This document shows positions 18,671 to 26,098 of a stretch of 64,000 nt of DNA, piece by piece. Positions within the stretch are counted from its first letter, which is position 1. Each line of letters opens with the position of its first letter. Origin of the DNA: Planctomycetota bacterium (GTDB lineage: Bacteria > Planctomycetota > UBA1135 > GCA-002686595); assembly GCA_002862085.1 (NCBI GenBank), contig PKCK01000092.1, forward strand, positions 1 through 64,000. The letters run 5' to 3'. The notes beneath the pieces are model-generated. The model was not told the origin of the DNA. It worked only from the letters and a program-made list of their open reading frames with translations, and ran no database searches. A program made the position numbers and the translations under genes.

Positions 18671-19741
18671 TTAGCGCAGCTGGATGAAGGAGTCACTCGC
18701 GCGCTCGACCACCTCGCCGACGCGATGGACGGGCACGTCCCGCTTCGCCAGCTCGTCCTCGAGCCGCGGCGCGTCCTCCTCGGCCAGCACGATCAGCAGG
18801 CCGCCAGAGGTCTCGGCGTCGTAGGTGATGTCCACGAGGGCCTGATCGAGACCCTCCGCCACGTCGACCTCTCCGGCCAGGGCCGACTTGCCGCGACCCA
18901 CGCCCCCGCTCACGACGCCCTTGGCCGCCAGGTCGCGCGCGCCGGGGAAGAAGGGGACGCTCGCGAGGTCGAAGCGGAAGGTGACGTCCGAGGACGCTGC
19001 GATGTTGCGCGCGTGGCCGTTCAGGCCGAAGCCCGTGATGTCGGTGCAGGCGTGGGCGCCGGCCGCGTTCATGGCCAGCGCCGCGTCGCGGTTGAGGGTC
19101 GCCATCTGCTCGGCGGCCGCGCGCACGGCCTCCTCCGGCGCCTTCTGGAACTTGCCCGCGGTGGTCATGGAGCCCATGCCCAGGGACTTCGTCAGATAGA
19201 CGAGGTCCCCGACCTGCGCGCCGCCGTTGGCGGTCAGCTCCTCGCGCCTCACGAGCCCGGTGACCGCGAAGCCGAACTGGGGCTCCGGAGCCTCGACCGT
19301 GTGCCCGCCCGCGACCACGGCGCCGGCCTCGGCGATCTTCTCGAAGCCTCCGCGGAAGATGTCCGCGACCCACGCCTCCTCGAAGCCCTTGGGGAACCCG
19401 GCGAGATTCAGCGCGCTGATCGGGCGCCCGCCCATGGCGTAGACGTCGCTCAGGGAGTTGGCCGCGGCCACGGCGCCGTACAGGTAGGCGTCGTCGAGGA
19501 CCGGCGGGAAGTAGTCGACCGTCTGGACGAGCAGCGCCTCGCCGCCGGCGGCCAGCCCGTCCTCAGGGCCGATGCGCACGACCCCCGCGTCGTCGACCGT
19601 CTTCGGGCCGACGAGCAGGCGCTCGTCGTCGAACTGCTTCATGTCACGCAGCACCTGCGTGAGCTGCCCCATGGGCATCTTCGCAGCTCAGCCGGCGCAG
19701 GCCGCGTAGTCGGTCAGTCGCTTGTTCCGCTTGAGGCGCAT
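18671..19741 (-). CDS. selD: Selenide, water dikinase, itself a selenoprotein (in-frame TGA)
   Basis: SelD makes selenophosphate from selenide and ATP for selenocysteine synthesis. The conventional frame starts at 19678, but the active-site loop then lies upstream of it. Reading from ATG 19741 gives MRLKRNKRLTDYAACAG, then TGA (19690-19688), then AAKMPMGQLTQVL. This aligns the TGA (codon 18) with the catalytic Cys/Sec17 of E. coli SelD and Lys21 with its essential Lys20. The rest is a full-length SelD: LVGPKTVDDAGV, DAYLYGAVAAANSLSDVYAMGG, GGHTVEAPEP and DITGFGLNGH. A SECIS-like hairpin follows at 19644-19662. A TAAAGT hexamer ends 6 nt before ATG 19741 and supports this start. 356 residues including Sec. 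Confidence 0.93.
19644..19662 (-). promoter_or_regulatory. Bacterial SECIS-like hairpin in selD
   Basis: On the minus strand an 8-bp perfect stem (TCACGCAG/CTGCGTGA) closes a GTG loop. The first loop base G is 34 nt after the TGA, within the 16-37 nt window and with the apical G described for bacterial SECIS elements. A competing hairpin (GAGCTGC/GCAGCTC) lies closer to the TGA. Confidence 0.7.
19688..19690 (-). other. Selenocysteine codon (TGA) of selD
   Basis: An in-frame TGA at codon 18, at the catalytic Cys/Sec position of SelD. Translation is open in the same frame for 17 codons before it and 338 after it. Recoding rather than stop is required for an active N-terminal loop. Confidence 0.88.
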
Positions 19742-19747
19742 GGTTCG

Positions 19748-19753
19748 ACTTTA
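19748..19753 (-). promoter_or_regulatory. Putative -10 hexamer of selD
   Basis: The minus strand reads TAAAGT, ending 6 nt before ATG 19741. It agrees with the upstream start and suggests a leaderless transcript. Confidence 0.4.
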
Positions 19754-19909
19754 CGCCCGGGGACGGGCCCTTGGAAGCGGCGCGATCGAGCCTTCGAACG
19801 TCCATCGGGGCGACGCCGGGCTCCGCGACCCTTCACGGCGGACGCCGCACCTCGACGCGCTCCTGCGCGACGTGGCCCAGGATCGCGCGCTCCCCGGCCC
19901 GCGCTCACC

Positions 19910-21199
19910 TCAGGCCGGCACGTACCGCGGATCCCCGAGCAGCCTCGTCCGCAGGGCCGCGCGCGTGTCGACGACCATCACGTCGGCCGCCGCGACGGAC
20001 TCGAGCTCGACGCCGTCCTGATCCACGAGCACCACGCACACGTCGATGCCGTCCTCGAGGGCCGCGGCCAGATCGCGCGACTCGCCGAGCTCGCAGAGCG
20101 GGACGAGGGGGTCGCAGTAGGAGACCTCCGCGCCCTCTCCGCGGAGCCGGGCGGCGAGGGGGAAGGCGGGTGACTCCTCCGTGATCCCGACGCCTCGCTT
20201 GTAGGCGACGCCGATCAGCAGCACGCGCGCACCGGCCACCGCGATCCCGCGCCGGCCGAGCGCCGCCTCGACCTTGCTCGCGACGTACCCCGGCATCGCG
20301 CGGTTGATCTCGCCGGAGAGCTCGACGAAGCGCGTCTCGGCCCCCGCGCGGCGCGCTGCCCATGCGAGGTAGAAGGGGTCGATCGGCAGACAGTGCCCGC
20401 CCATCCCCGGCCCCGGATCGAAGCGCGTGAAGCCGAAGGGCTTCGTCGCTGCGGCGTCGAGCACCTCCCAGATGTCGAGGCCCATGGCGTCGAAGGCGAT
20501 CTTGAGCTCACCGACGAGAGCGATGTTGACCGCGCGGTGCACGTTCTCGACGAGCTTCGCGGCCTCGGCGACCTCCGCGCTCGACACCGGGACGACCGTC
20601 TCGAAGACCCGCTCGTAGAGCGCGGTCGCGCGCTCGGTGGCGCCCGGGCTCGTCCCTCCGACGAGCTTGGGGACGCGCGCCCCCAGCGGGTCGCCTCCGG
20701 GGGCTTCGGGGTCCACGCGGCCCGGATCGACCCGCTCCGGGGAGTACGCGAGCTCGAGATCGGGTCGGCCGGCGAGGGCGCCTCCGAGGACCTCCCGGGT
20801 GGTGCCTGGCCAGGTGGTCGACTCCAGGACGACGAGGGCACCCTCGCTCGCGTTCTCGGCGATCGCGACCGCCGCGGCGCGCACGGCGCCGAGATCGGGC
20901 TCGCGCGCCTCGGTGAGCGGCGTCGGCACGCAGACCAGCACGGCGTCGCAGTCCGCGAGGACCGCGGGGTCGGTCGAACCTCGCTGCCCCGCAAGGGGCG
21001 CGACCAGCGCGTCGTCGAGGTGGGCCAGGGGCGAGCGCCCTCCCTTCAGCGCGGCGAGGATCCCCTCGTCGAGATCGTGGAGGCGTAGACCGATCCCGGG
21101 CGCGCGGGCGAGCATGGACGCCAGCGGGATCCCGACGGCGCCGAGACCGACGATCCCGACGGTCAACTCGTCCGCGGCCTCCAGGTCAGCTCTCTCCAT
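19910..21199 (-). CDS. UDP-N-acetylhexosamine / UDP-sugar 6-dehydrogenase (WbpA/WecC-like)
   Basis: A 429-residue NAD-dependent nucleotide-sugar dehydrogenase that oxidises C6 of a UDP-hexose to the uronate. It has an N-terminal Rossmann motif (VGIVGLGAVGIPLASMLA) and VCVPTP. ESTTWPGTTREVLG, the linker EAAKLVENVHRAVNIALVGE and the catalytic segment GPGMGGHCLPIDPFYLAW follow in order. The GGHC context is that of the UDP-GlcNAc/ManNAc group rather than UDP-glucose dehydrogenase. It should feed surface polysaccharide synthesis, but no glycosyltransferase is adjacent. It starts 39 bp after selA on the same strand, so co-transcription with selA is likely though the link in function is unclear. Confidence 0.9.
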   Translation of the reverse strand: MERADLEAADELTVGIVGLGAVGIPLASMLARAPGIGLRLHDLDEGILAALKGGRSPLAHLDDALVAPLAGQRGSTDPAVLADCDAVLVCVPTPLTEAREPDLGAVRAAAVAIAENASEGALVVLESTTWPGTTREVLGGALAGRPDLELAYSPERVDPGRVDPEAPGGDPLGARVPKLVGGTSPGATERATALYERVFETVVPVSSAEVAEAAKLVENVHRAVNIALVGELKIAFDAMGLDIWEVLDAAATKPFGFTRFDPGPGMGGHCLPIDPFYLAWAARRAGAETRFVELSGEINRAMPGYVASKVEAALGRRGIAVAGARVLLIGVAYKRGVGITEESPAFPLAARLRGEGAEVSYCDPLVPLCELGESRDLAAALEDGIDVCVVLVDQDGVELESVAAADVMVVDTRAALRTRLLGDPRYVPA

Positions 21200-21238
21200 G
21201 GCGATCCCGGACGCGCGAGGGCCCGCGGTCTTCCCGGC

Positions 21239-22672
21239 TCATGCAGAGGCGACCGCTCGGAAGGCCGAGAGCAGGCGCGCCTCGTCCCCTTCGAGCAGCG
21301 CCCGCGGATCCAGGAGGACGCGCCCGTCATGGATGCGCACGAAGACGGGCGGCTCCCCGGCCCGGAGGACGTCGGCGAGGCGGTCCGCACTGCCGCCGTC
21401 CCAGCGCACGCGCACGGCCACCGAGGGCAGGAACACCGTCGGCGCGCTCCCGCTCCCGGGCTGGGACTCCGAGTCGACGACGTCGGCTTGGAAACCGCCG
21501 AGGCCGGCGATCGCGGCGGCGAGTCGGTCCGCGACCGGGCGCAGCTGCTCACGGCTCAGGTGCATGTGCTTGCGGGCAGGCAGCTCGTCCCCGCGCCCCG
21601 CGAGCAGGAGCTCGAGGGTCGCCTCGAGGCCCGACAGCGCGACCTTGTCGAGGCGGAGCGCCCGGTAGATCGGATTCTTGCGGAGGGCGCGGATCGCGGC
21701 GCGTCGGCCGACGATGAGCCCCGCCTGGGGCCCGCCGAGGAGCTTGTCACCGGAGAACGCCACGACGTCGACGCCCGAGGCGACGGCCTCCTTGACGACC
21801 GTCTCGTCGCCCACGATCTCCAGGGAGCGCGCGCCGTCTGCCTCGATCCGCCCCGACCCGAGATCCCAACCCGAGGTCACCCCCCGGTCACGGCCCAGCC
21901 GCGCGAGCTCCTCGGGCGGCACCTCCTCGGTGAAGCCCACGACGCGGTAGTTGCTCGTGTGGACCTTCATCAACAGACCCGTGTCGGCCGTGATCGCGCG
22001 CTCGTAGTCCGCGATGCGCGTGCGGTTCGTCGTGCCCACCTCGACCATGTTCACGCCGGCGCGGGCCATCACGTCCGGGACGCGGAAGGAGCCTCCGATC
22101 TCCACGAGCTCGCCCCGGCTGACGATCGCCTCGCGGCCTCCGGCGAACGTCTGCATCATCAGGAACGCCGCCGCCGCGCAGTTGTTCACGGCGATCCCCG
22201 TCTCGGCCCCGGTCGCCCGGGCCAGCAGCACGCCGAGCCGGCCGTCCCGCTCGTTGCGCCGCGCCGAGTAGCGGTCGAGCTCCAGGACGCAGTAGCCGCG
22301 CGCCGCCGCGGCCATACGCTCGGCCACCTCGGGGTGGACGGGCGCTCGCCCCAGGTTGGTGTGGAGGACGACACCGGTCGCGTTGACCGCCGGCACGACG
22401 CCTCGGCCCGCCTCGCGGGTCGCGCGGGTGACGAGGTCCGCGAGGAGCGCTCCGCGCTCGACGTGCTCCTTCACCGCCGCGGCGTCGAGCTTCTCCGCGC
22501 CGATGCGCTGGCGCAGGGCGTCGAGCGCGTCCTGCGCCAGCTCGACGCGGACCGCCCCGGGGATCCGCGCGAGCGGCCCCGCCCCGTCAGCCTCTCCGAG
22601 GCTCCGGACGAGCTCGTCCACCGACGGCAGGGCGCGGAAGGGGTTGGCGGATCGCTCGGGGGTCTCGGGCAT
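21239..22672 (-). CDS. selA: L-seryl-tRNA(Sec) selenium transferase
   Basis: SelA is a PLP enzyme that turns seryl-tRNA(Sec) into selenocysteinyl-tRNA(Sec) using selenophosphate. The 477-residue protein has the expected N-terminal helical domain (LPSVDELVRSLG). The fold-type I core follows with NATGVVLHTNLGRAP, AVNNCAAAAFLM, SRGELVEIGGSFRVPDVM and EVGTTNRT. PLP lysine 310 lies in FSGDKLLGGPQAGLIVG. The ATG at 22672 begins the family N-terminus. It lies close to selD (the UDP-sugar dehydrogenase is between) and diverges from recJ. selB and selC were not found in the window. Confidence 0.95.
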   Translation of the reverse strand: MPETPERSANPFRALPSVDELVRSLGEADGAGPLARIPGAVRVELAQDALDALRQRIGAEKLDAAAVKEHVERGALLADLVTRATREAGRGVVPAVNATGVVLHTNLGRAPVHPEVAERMAAAARGYCVLELDRYSARRNERDGRLGVLLARATGAETGIAVNNCAAAAFLMMQTFAGGREAIVSRGELVEIGGSFRVPDVMARAGVNMVEVGTTNRTRIADYERAITADTGLLMKVHTSNYRVVGFTEEVPPEELARLGRDRGVTSGWDLGSGRIEADGARSLEIVGDETVVKEAVASGVDVVAFSGDKLLGGPQAGLIVGRRAAIRALRKNPIYRALRLDKVALSGLEATLELLLAGRGDELPARKHMHLSREQLRPVADRLAAAIAGLGGFQADVVDSESQPGSGSAPTVFLPSVAVRVRWDGGSADRLADVLRAGEPPVFVRIHDGRVLLDPRALLEGDEARLLSAFRAVASA

Positions 22673-22802
22673 GGTCGTCGGGCGTGGGTCGCTCTGCACC
22701 CCAGTATGAGGGCCCCGCGAGCCACGGGCGAGGGGAACGCCGCGGCAGCTCGCCGCGCTGCGGAAGACGGGACCGGCAGCGCGCCTGCCTGTCCCGGCTT
22801 GG

Positions 22803-22808
22803 TAGCCT
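22803..22808 (+). promoter_or_regulatory. Putative -10 hexamer of recJ
   Basis: TAGCCT ends 6 nt before the ATG at 22815, again implying a leaderless mRNA. Confidence 0.35.
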
Positions 22809-22814
22809 CCATCC

Positions 22815-24617
22815 ATGACGACCTCGCCGACCGGATCCGGGCTCTCCACATCGGCCACGCACCCCGAGGAGAGCGGCGATCCGGCCGCCGGCGACGACCG
22901 CCGCAGCCAATGGCGGGTGGCGCAGCCGGACCCGGAGATGGTCCGGCGCCTCGTGCAGTCCGAGCGCCTGCCCGAGGTCCTCGCGCGGCTCGTCGTCAAC
23001 CGCGGTCACGAGGACCCCAAGGCCGTCCAGGACCTCCTGACCCCCTCGCTCCACTTCCTCCACGACCCGGCGGGTCTCCCGGAGATGGAGCGCGCGGCGG
23101 CGCGCGTCCAGCGCGCGGTCGAGTCGGGTGAGACGATCCTGATCCACGGGGACTACGACGTGGACGGGGTCAGCGGGACCGTCCTGCTCGTCCGCCTCGC
23201 CCGGACCCTCGGCGCGAAGGTGGAGTGGCACATCCCCCACCGCACGCGGGACGGCTACTCCTTCGGGGACCACAGCGTCGCCAAGGCGGAGGAGGTCGGC
23301 GCGACCCTCGTGATCAGCGTGGACAACGGGACCTCCGCCGTCGAGCCGGTCTCGGCCCTGGCGGAGGCGGGCGTGGACGTCATCGTCACCGACCACCACG
23401 AGCCGCCCGACGGGGAGCTCCCGCCGACCCACGCGCTGGTGAATCCCAAGCTCCCGGGCCACGACTACCCCTTCCGCGAGCTCTGCGGCAGCGCGGTCGC
23501 CTTCAAGCTCGCCTGGGCCGTGTGCCAGCGCATCAGTGGTTCGGACAAGGTCCGCCCCGACCTGCGCGCGTATCTCCTCGAGGCCCTCGGGTACGTGGCC
23601 GTGGCGACGATCTGTGACGTGGTCCCGCTCATCGGCGAGAACCGCGTGTTGACCCACTTCGGCCTGCGCGCCCTCCGCGACGCTCCGGCCCCGGGGATGC
23701 TGGCGCTGCTCGAGCGCACGGGCCTCGCGGGCCGCGACCTGACGCCCGAGGACGTCGGCTACCAGATCGGCCCGCGCATCAACGCCAGCGGACGCATGGA
23801 CAGCGCGGCGAGGGCGGTCGAATGCATGCTCGCGGCCGACGCCCCGGAGGGCCGGCGCTGCGCCGAGGCCCTCGAGCTGCTCAACGACGCGCGCCGTGAG
23901 GTCGAACGCGAGGTGCTGAAGAGCGCGCTCGGGCAGGCGAACGAGCACAAGGACGACGGGATCCTCGTGGTCGGCGGCGACGGCTGGCACCCGGGCGTCG
24001 TGGGGATCGTGGCCTCGCGCCTCGTGGACAGGTTCGACAAGCCCGCCCTCGTGATCGGGATCGACGAGCACGGCGTGGGGCGGGGAAGCGCGCGCTCCGT
24101 CGACGGGGTCAGCGTGCTCGACATCATGAAGGCGGGCGCCGATCACATGCGCCGCTTCGGCGGGCACGCCATGGCCGCGGGCTGCGAGATCGAGGCCGCC
24201 GCCCTCGGGCCCCTGCGCGAGGCGCTGGTGGCGGAGGCCGTCGCTCTCGGCAGGGAGGAGAGCGCTCGTCCCCTCGACATCGACGCGCGGGTGCGCCTCG
24301 AGGGGCTCGACGAGTCCCTCATGGCTCAGATCCAGCGGCTCGAACCCTGCGGCGAGAAGAACCCCAAGCCCGTGCTGCTCGCCGAGGACGTGCGGCTCGA
24401 CGACATGCCGCGGCTCATCGGCCAGGACCGCAGCCACCTGCTCCTGAAGATCCGCTCGGGTACGGCGGTCTTCAAGGCCCTCGCCTTCGGCATGGGCAAG
24501 CGCGAGCCCGAGCTCTCCATGGGCCGGCCGCTGGACATCGTCTTCACGCCGCGCATCAGCCACTGGCGCGGCCGGAGCGAGCTGGAGCTCGTCCTCTCCG
24601 ACTTCGCGTCCCGCTGA
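22815..24617 (+). CDS. recJ: Single-stranded-DNA exonuclease RecJ
   Basis: A 600-residue DHH-family 5'-3' exonuclease used in recombination and mismatch or base-excision repair. DHH motifs are in order: HGDYDVDGVSG (residues 111-121), VISVDNGTSA, VTDHHEPPDGELP and FRELCGSAVAFKL. The DHHA1 domain follows with GIVASRLVDRF and RFGGHAMAAGC. The C-terminal OB fold ends with the usual LDIVFTPRISHWRG-type strand. About 40 polar residues precede the conserved core. It diverges from selA across 142 bp. Confidence 0.94.
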   Translation: MTTSPTGSGLSTSATHPEESGDPAAGDDRRSQWRVAQPDPEMVRRLVQSERLPEVLARLVVNRGHEDPKAVQDLLTPSLHFLHDPAGLPEMERAAARVQRAVESGETILIHGDYDVDGVSGTVLLVRLARTLGAKVEWHIPHRTRDGYSFGDHSVAKAEEVGATLVISVDNGTSAVEPVSALAEAGVDVIVTDHHEPPDGELPPTHALVNPKLPGHDYPFRELCGSAVAFKLAWAVCQRISGSDKVRPDLRAYLLEALGYVAVATICDVVPLIGENRVLTHFGLRALRDAPAPGMLALLERTGLAGRDLTPEDVGYQIGPRINASGRMDSAARAVECMLAADAPEGRRCAEALELLNDARREVEREVLKSALGQANEHKDDGILVVGGDGWHPGVVGIVASRLVDRFDKPALVIGIDEHGVGRGSARSVDGVSVLDIMKAGADHMRRFGGHAMAAGCEIEAAALGPLREALVAEAVALGREESARPLDIDARVRLEGLDESLMAQIQRLEPCGEKNPKPVLLAEDVRLDDMPRLIGQDRSHLLLKIRSGTAVFKALAFGMGKREPELSMGRPLDIVFTPRISHWRGRSELELVLSDFASR

Positions 24618-24634
24618 GCCCCGGCGTGAAGGCC

Positions 24635-24656
24635 GCGGCCAGCTGCGGCTGGCTGC
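24635..24656. terminator. Hairpin between recJ and the sulfatase gene
   Basis: A 9-bp stem with one G-T pair closes a TGCG loop, 18 bp after the recJ stop, in the 101-bp gap between converging genes. There is no T-tract. A further 8-bp inverted repeat (24671-24678 and 24716-24723) brackets the rest of the gap. Confidence 0.45.
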
Positions 24657-24718
24657 CACCAACGGCCCTCGCTGATCCGCCCGTGGCGCTCAGCGACGAG
24701 CGGACCTCCCGGACAGGA

Positions 24719-26098
24719 TCAGCGGGAGTCCGGGGCCGCGTCCTGCTCGGTCGCTCCACCGTAGCCGAGCGCTTCGAGTCGTCTCCGCGTCGCCTCGTCG
24801 AGGCTCGCTGCGCTCCCGCTTCCGAGCGCGGCCATCCCGGCCTCCACCGCCCGGAGCTCCCCCCTGAGCCGGGCGAGCTGCTCGACCGCTTCACCCGCGA
24901 GGTTCCTCTGCTCGCCCGGGTCCCGGCGAAGGTCGAAGAGCAGCGGCGGAGCGCCGTCCTGCTCGATGAGCTTCCAGCCATCGGACACCCAGCTGGTGAG
25001 GGGCGATCGCCAGAAGTTGCCGTGTGCCAGCGTCCCGCGTGGAGGCCCTCCCTCGCCTCTGGTGAGCGGCAGGAGACTGCGCCCGACGAACTGTCCCGGC
25101 GCCGGCAGATCGCACAGTTCCAGCAGCGTCGGCGCCAGGTCGATGTGCCGCGCGGGCGCCTCGACGACGCCGGGCACGAGCCGGCCGGGAGCGTGGATCA
25201 CGAGGGGCAAGTGCACGAGCTCCTCGAAGAGGGTGTGGCCGTGCTCGAACCCGCCGTGCTCGAGGAACTCCTCGCCGTGATCCGCCGTGAGGGCGATCAC
25301 CGTCTCCGAAGATCCCCGGGAAGCGCGGAGGCGATCCGTGAGTCGGCCGAACTCCGCGTCGAAGTACGCGACTTCACCGTCGTAGAGATGCTTCGCACGG
25401 CGGATCGTGTCGGCACCCGGCGTGAGGCGCCCGGTCCGAATCGCGATCATCTGCTCGCGCGTGCCGAAGGTCCAGTCGCTCTCGCGGTCCTCCGGCGCCG
25501 CCCACCGCTCCCGGAACGCCCCCGGTGGCGCGTAGACGCAGTGCGGGTCGAAGTAGTGCACGAGGAGGAAGAAGGGCTCATCGCCCGCCTCCTCTTCGAT
25601 CCATCGCAGGGCCGCCTCGGTCGTCGCACGAGCCGCCCTGACCTCGCGGTTGTTGTCGTAGGACTGGACGTCCACCGTCTCGAAGCCGCGCGTCACGCCG
25701 AACTTCGCGGGGTCGAGGAAGTCCACGTTCACGACCGCGTGGGTCCTGTACCCACCGTCCGCGAATGCGTGCGCCAGAGTGGTCACGCCGTCCGCCATCC
25801 GACGGAACTTCCCCACCTGACCGCCAGCCCCGTGCTCGATCGGGTGGAGCGACGTCAGGATCGACGCGATCGACGGCAGCGTCCAGGGAGCATGGCCGCG
25901 GAGTTCGGTGAAGCGCACGCCCTCCGCGGAGAGCCGATCCACGTAGGGCGTCAGCCCCTCGGCTCCCCCCGCGCTCGACACCGCGTCCGAGCGCCAGGTG
26001 TCGCAGATCACCAGGACCACGGACGGCCGATCCGGCTGAGCATCGCCGGAGCAGCCCGCGGCCAGGAGCAGGGAGAAGAGGCTGATCAGGCGTTTCAT
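24719..26098 (-). CDS. Sulfatase-fold (alkaline phosphatase superfamily) lipoprotein
   Basis: A 459-residue exported lipoprotein (lipobox LAAGC). The metal-binding segment VLVICDTWRSDAV, the histidine LVHYFDPHCVY and the late site ALTADHGEEFLEHG define the alkaline phosphatase/sulfatase fold. The nucleophile region reads APWTLPSIASIL, so a Thr (or the following Ser) stands where true sulfatases have Cys or Ser in C/S-x-P-x-R. Formylglycine formation is therefore not expected. It could be a phosphodiesterase, a phosphoglycerol transferase-like enzyme or a diverged sulfatase. Its ATG overlaps the TGA of the M28 peptidase gene by 4 bp, so the two are translationally coupled. Confidence 0.82.
   Translation of the reverse strand: MKRLISLFSLLLAAGCSGDAQPDRPSVVLVICDTWRSDAVSSAGGAEGLTPYVDRLSAEGVRFTELRGHAPWTLPSIASILTSLHPIEHGAGGQVGKFRRMADGVTTLAHAFADGGYRTHAVVNVDFLDPAKFGVTRGFETVDVQSYDNNREVRAARATTEAALRWIEEEAGDEPFFLLVHYFDPHCVYAPPGAFRERWAAPEDRESDWTFGTREQMIAIRTGRLTPGADTIRRAKHLYDGEVAYFDAEFGRLTDRLRASRGSSETVIALTADHGEEFLEHGGFEHGHTLFEELVHLPLVIHAPGRLVPGVVEAPARHIDLAPTLLELCDLPAPGQFVGRSLLPLTRGEGGPPRGTLAHGNFWRSPLTSWVSDGWKLIEQDGAPPLLFDLRRDPGEQRNLAGEAVEQLARLRGELRAVEAGMAALGSGSAASLDEATRRRLEALGYGGATEQDAAPDSR

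Noticed and set aside
19742-19909. Possible tRNA-Sec (selC) between selD and the UDP-sugar dehydrogenase, prompted by GGTTCGA at 19742
   Set aside because: No acceptor stem, anticodon arm or long variable arm can be built around it. The GGTTCGA overlaps the selD start and promoter.
22587-24662. Long antisense ORFs opposite recJ and many other genes (for example opposite 36596-40396 and 43185-46781)
   Set aside because: They are mirror images of genes with strong third-position GC bias. Their translations are His/Arg/Glu/Gly-rich with no family motifs.
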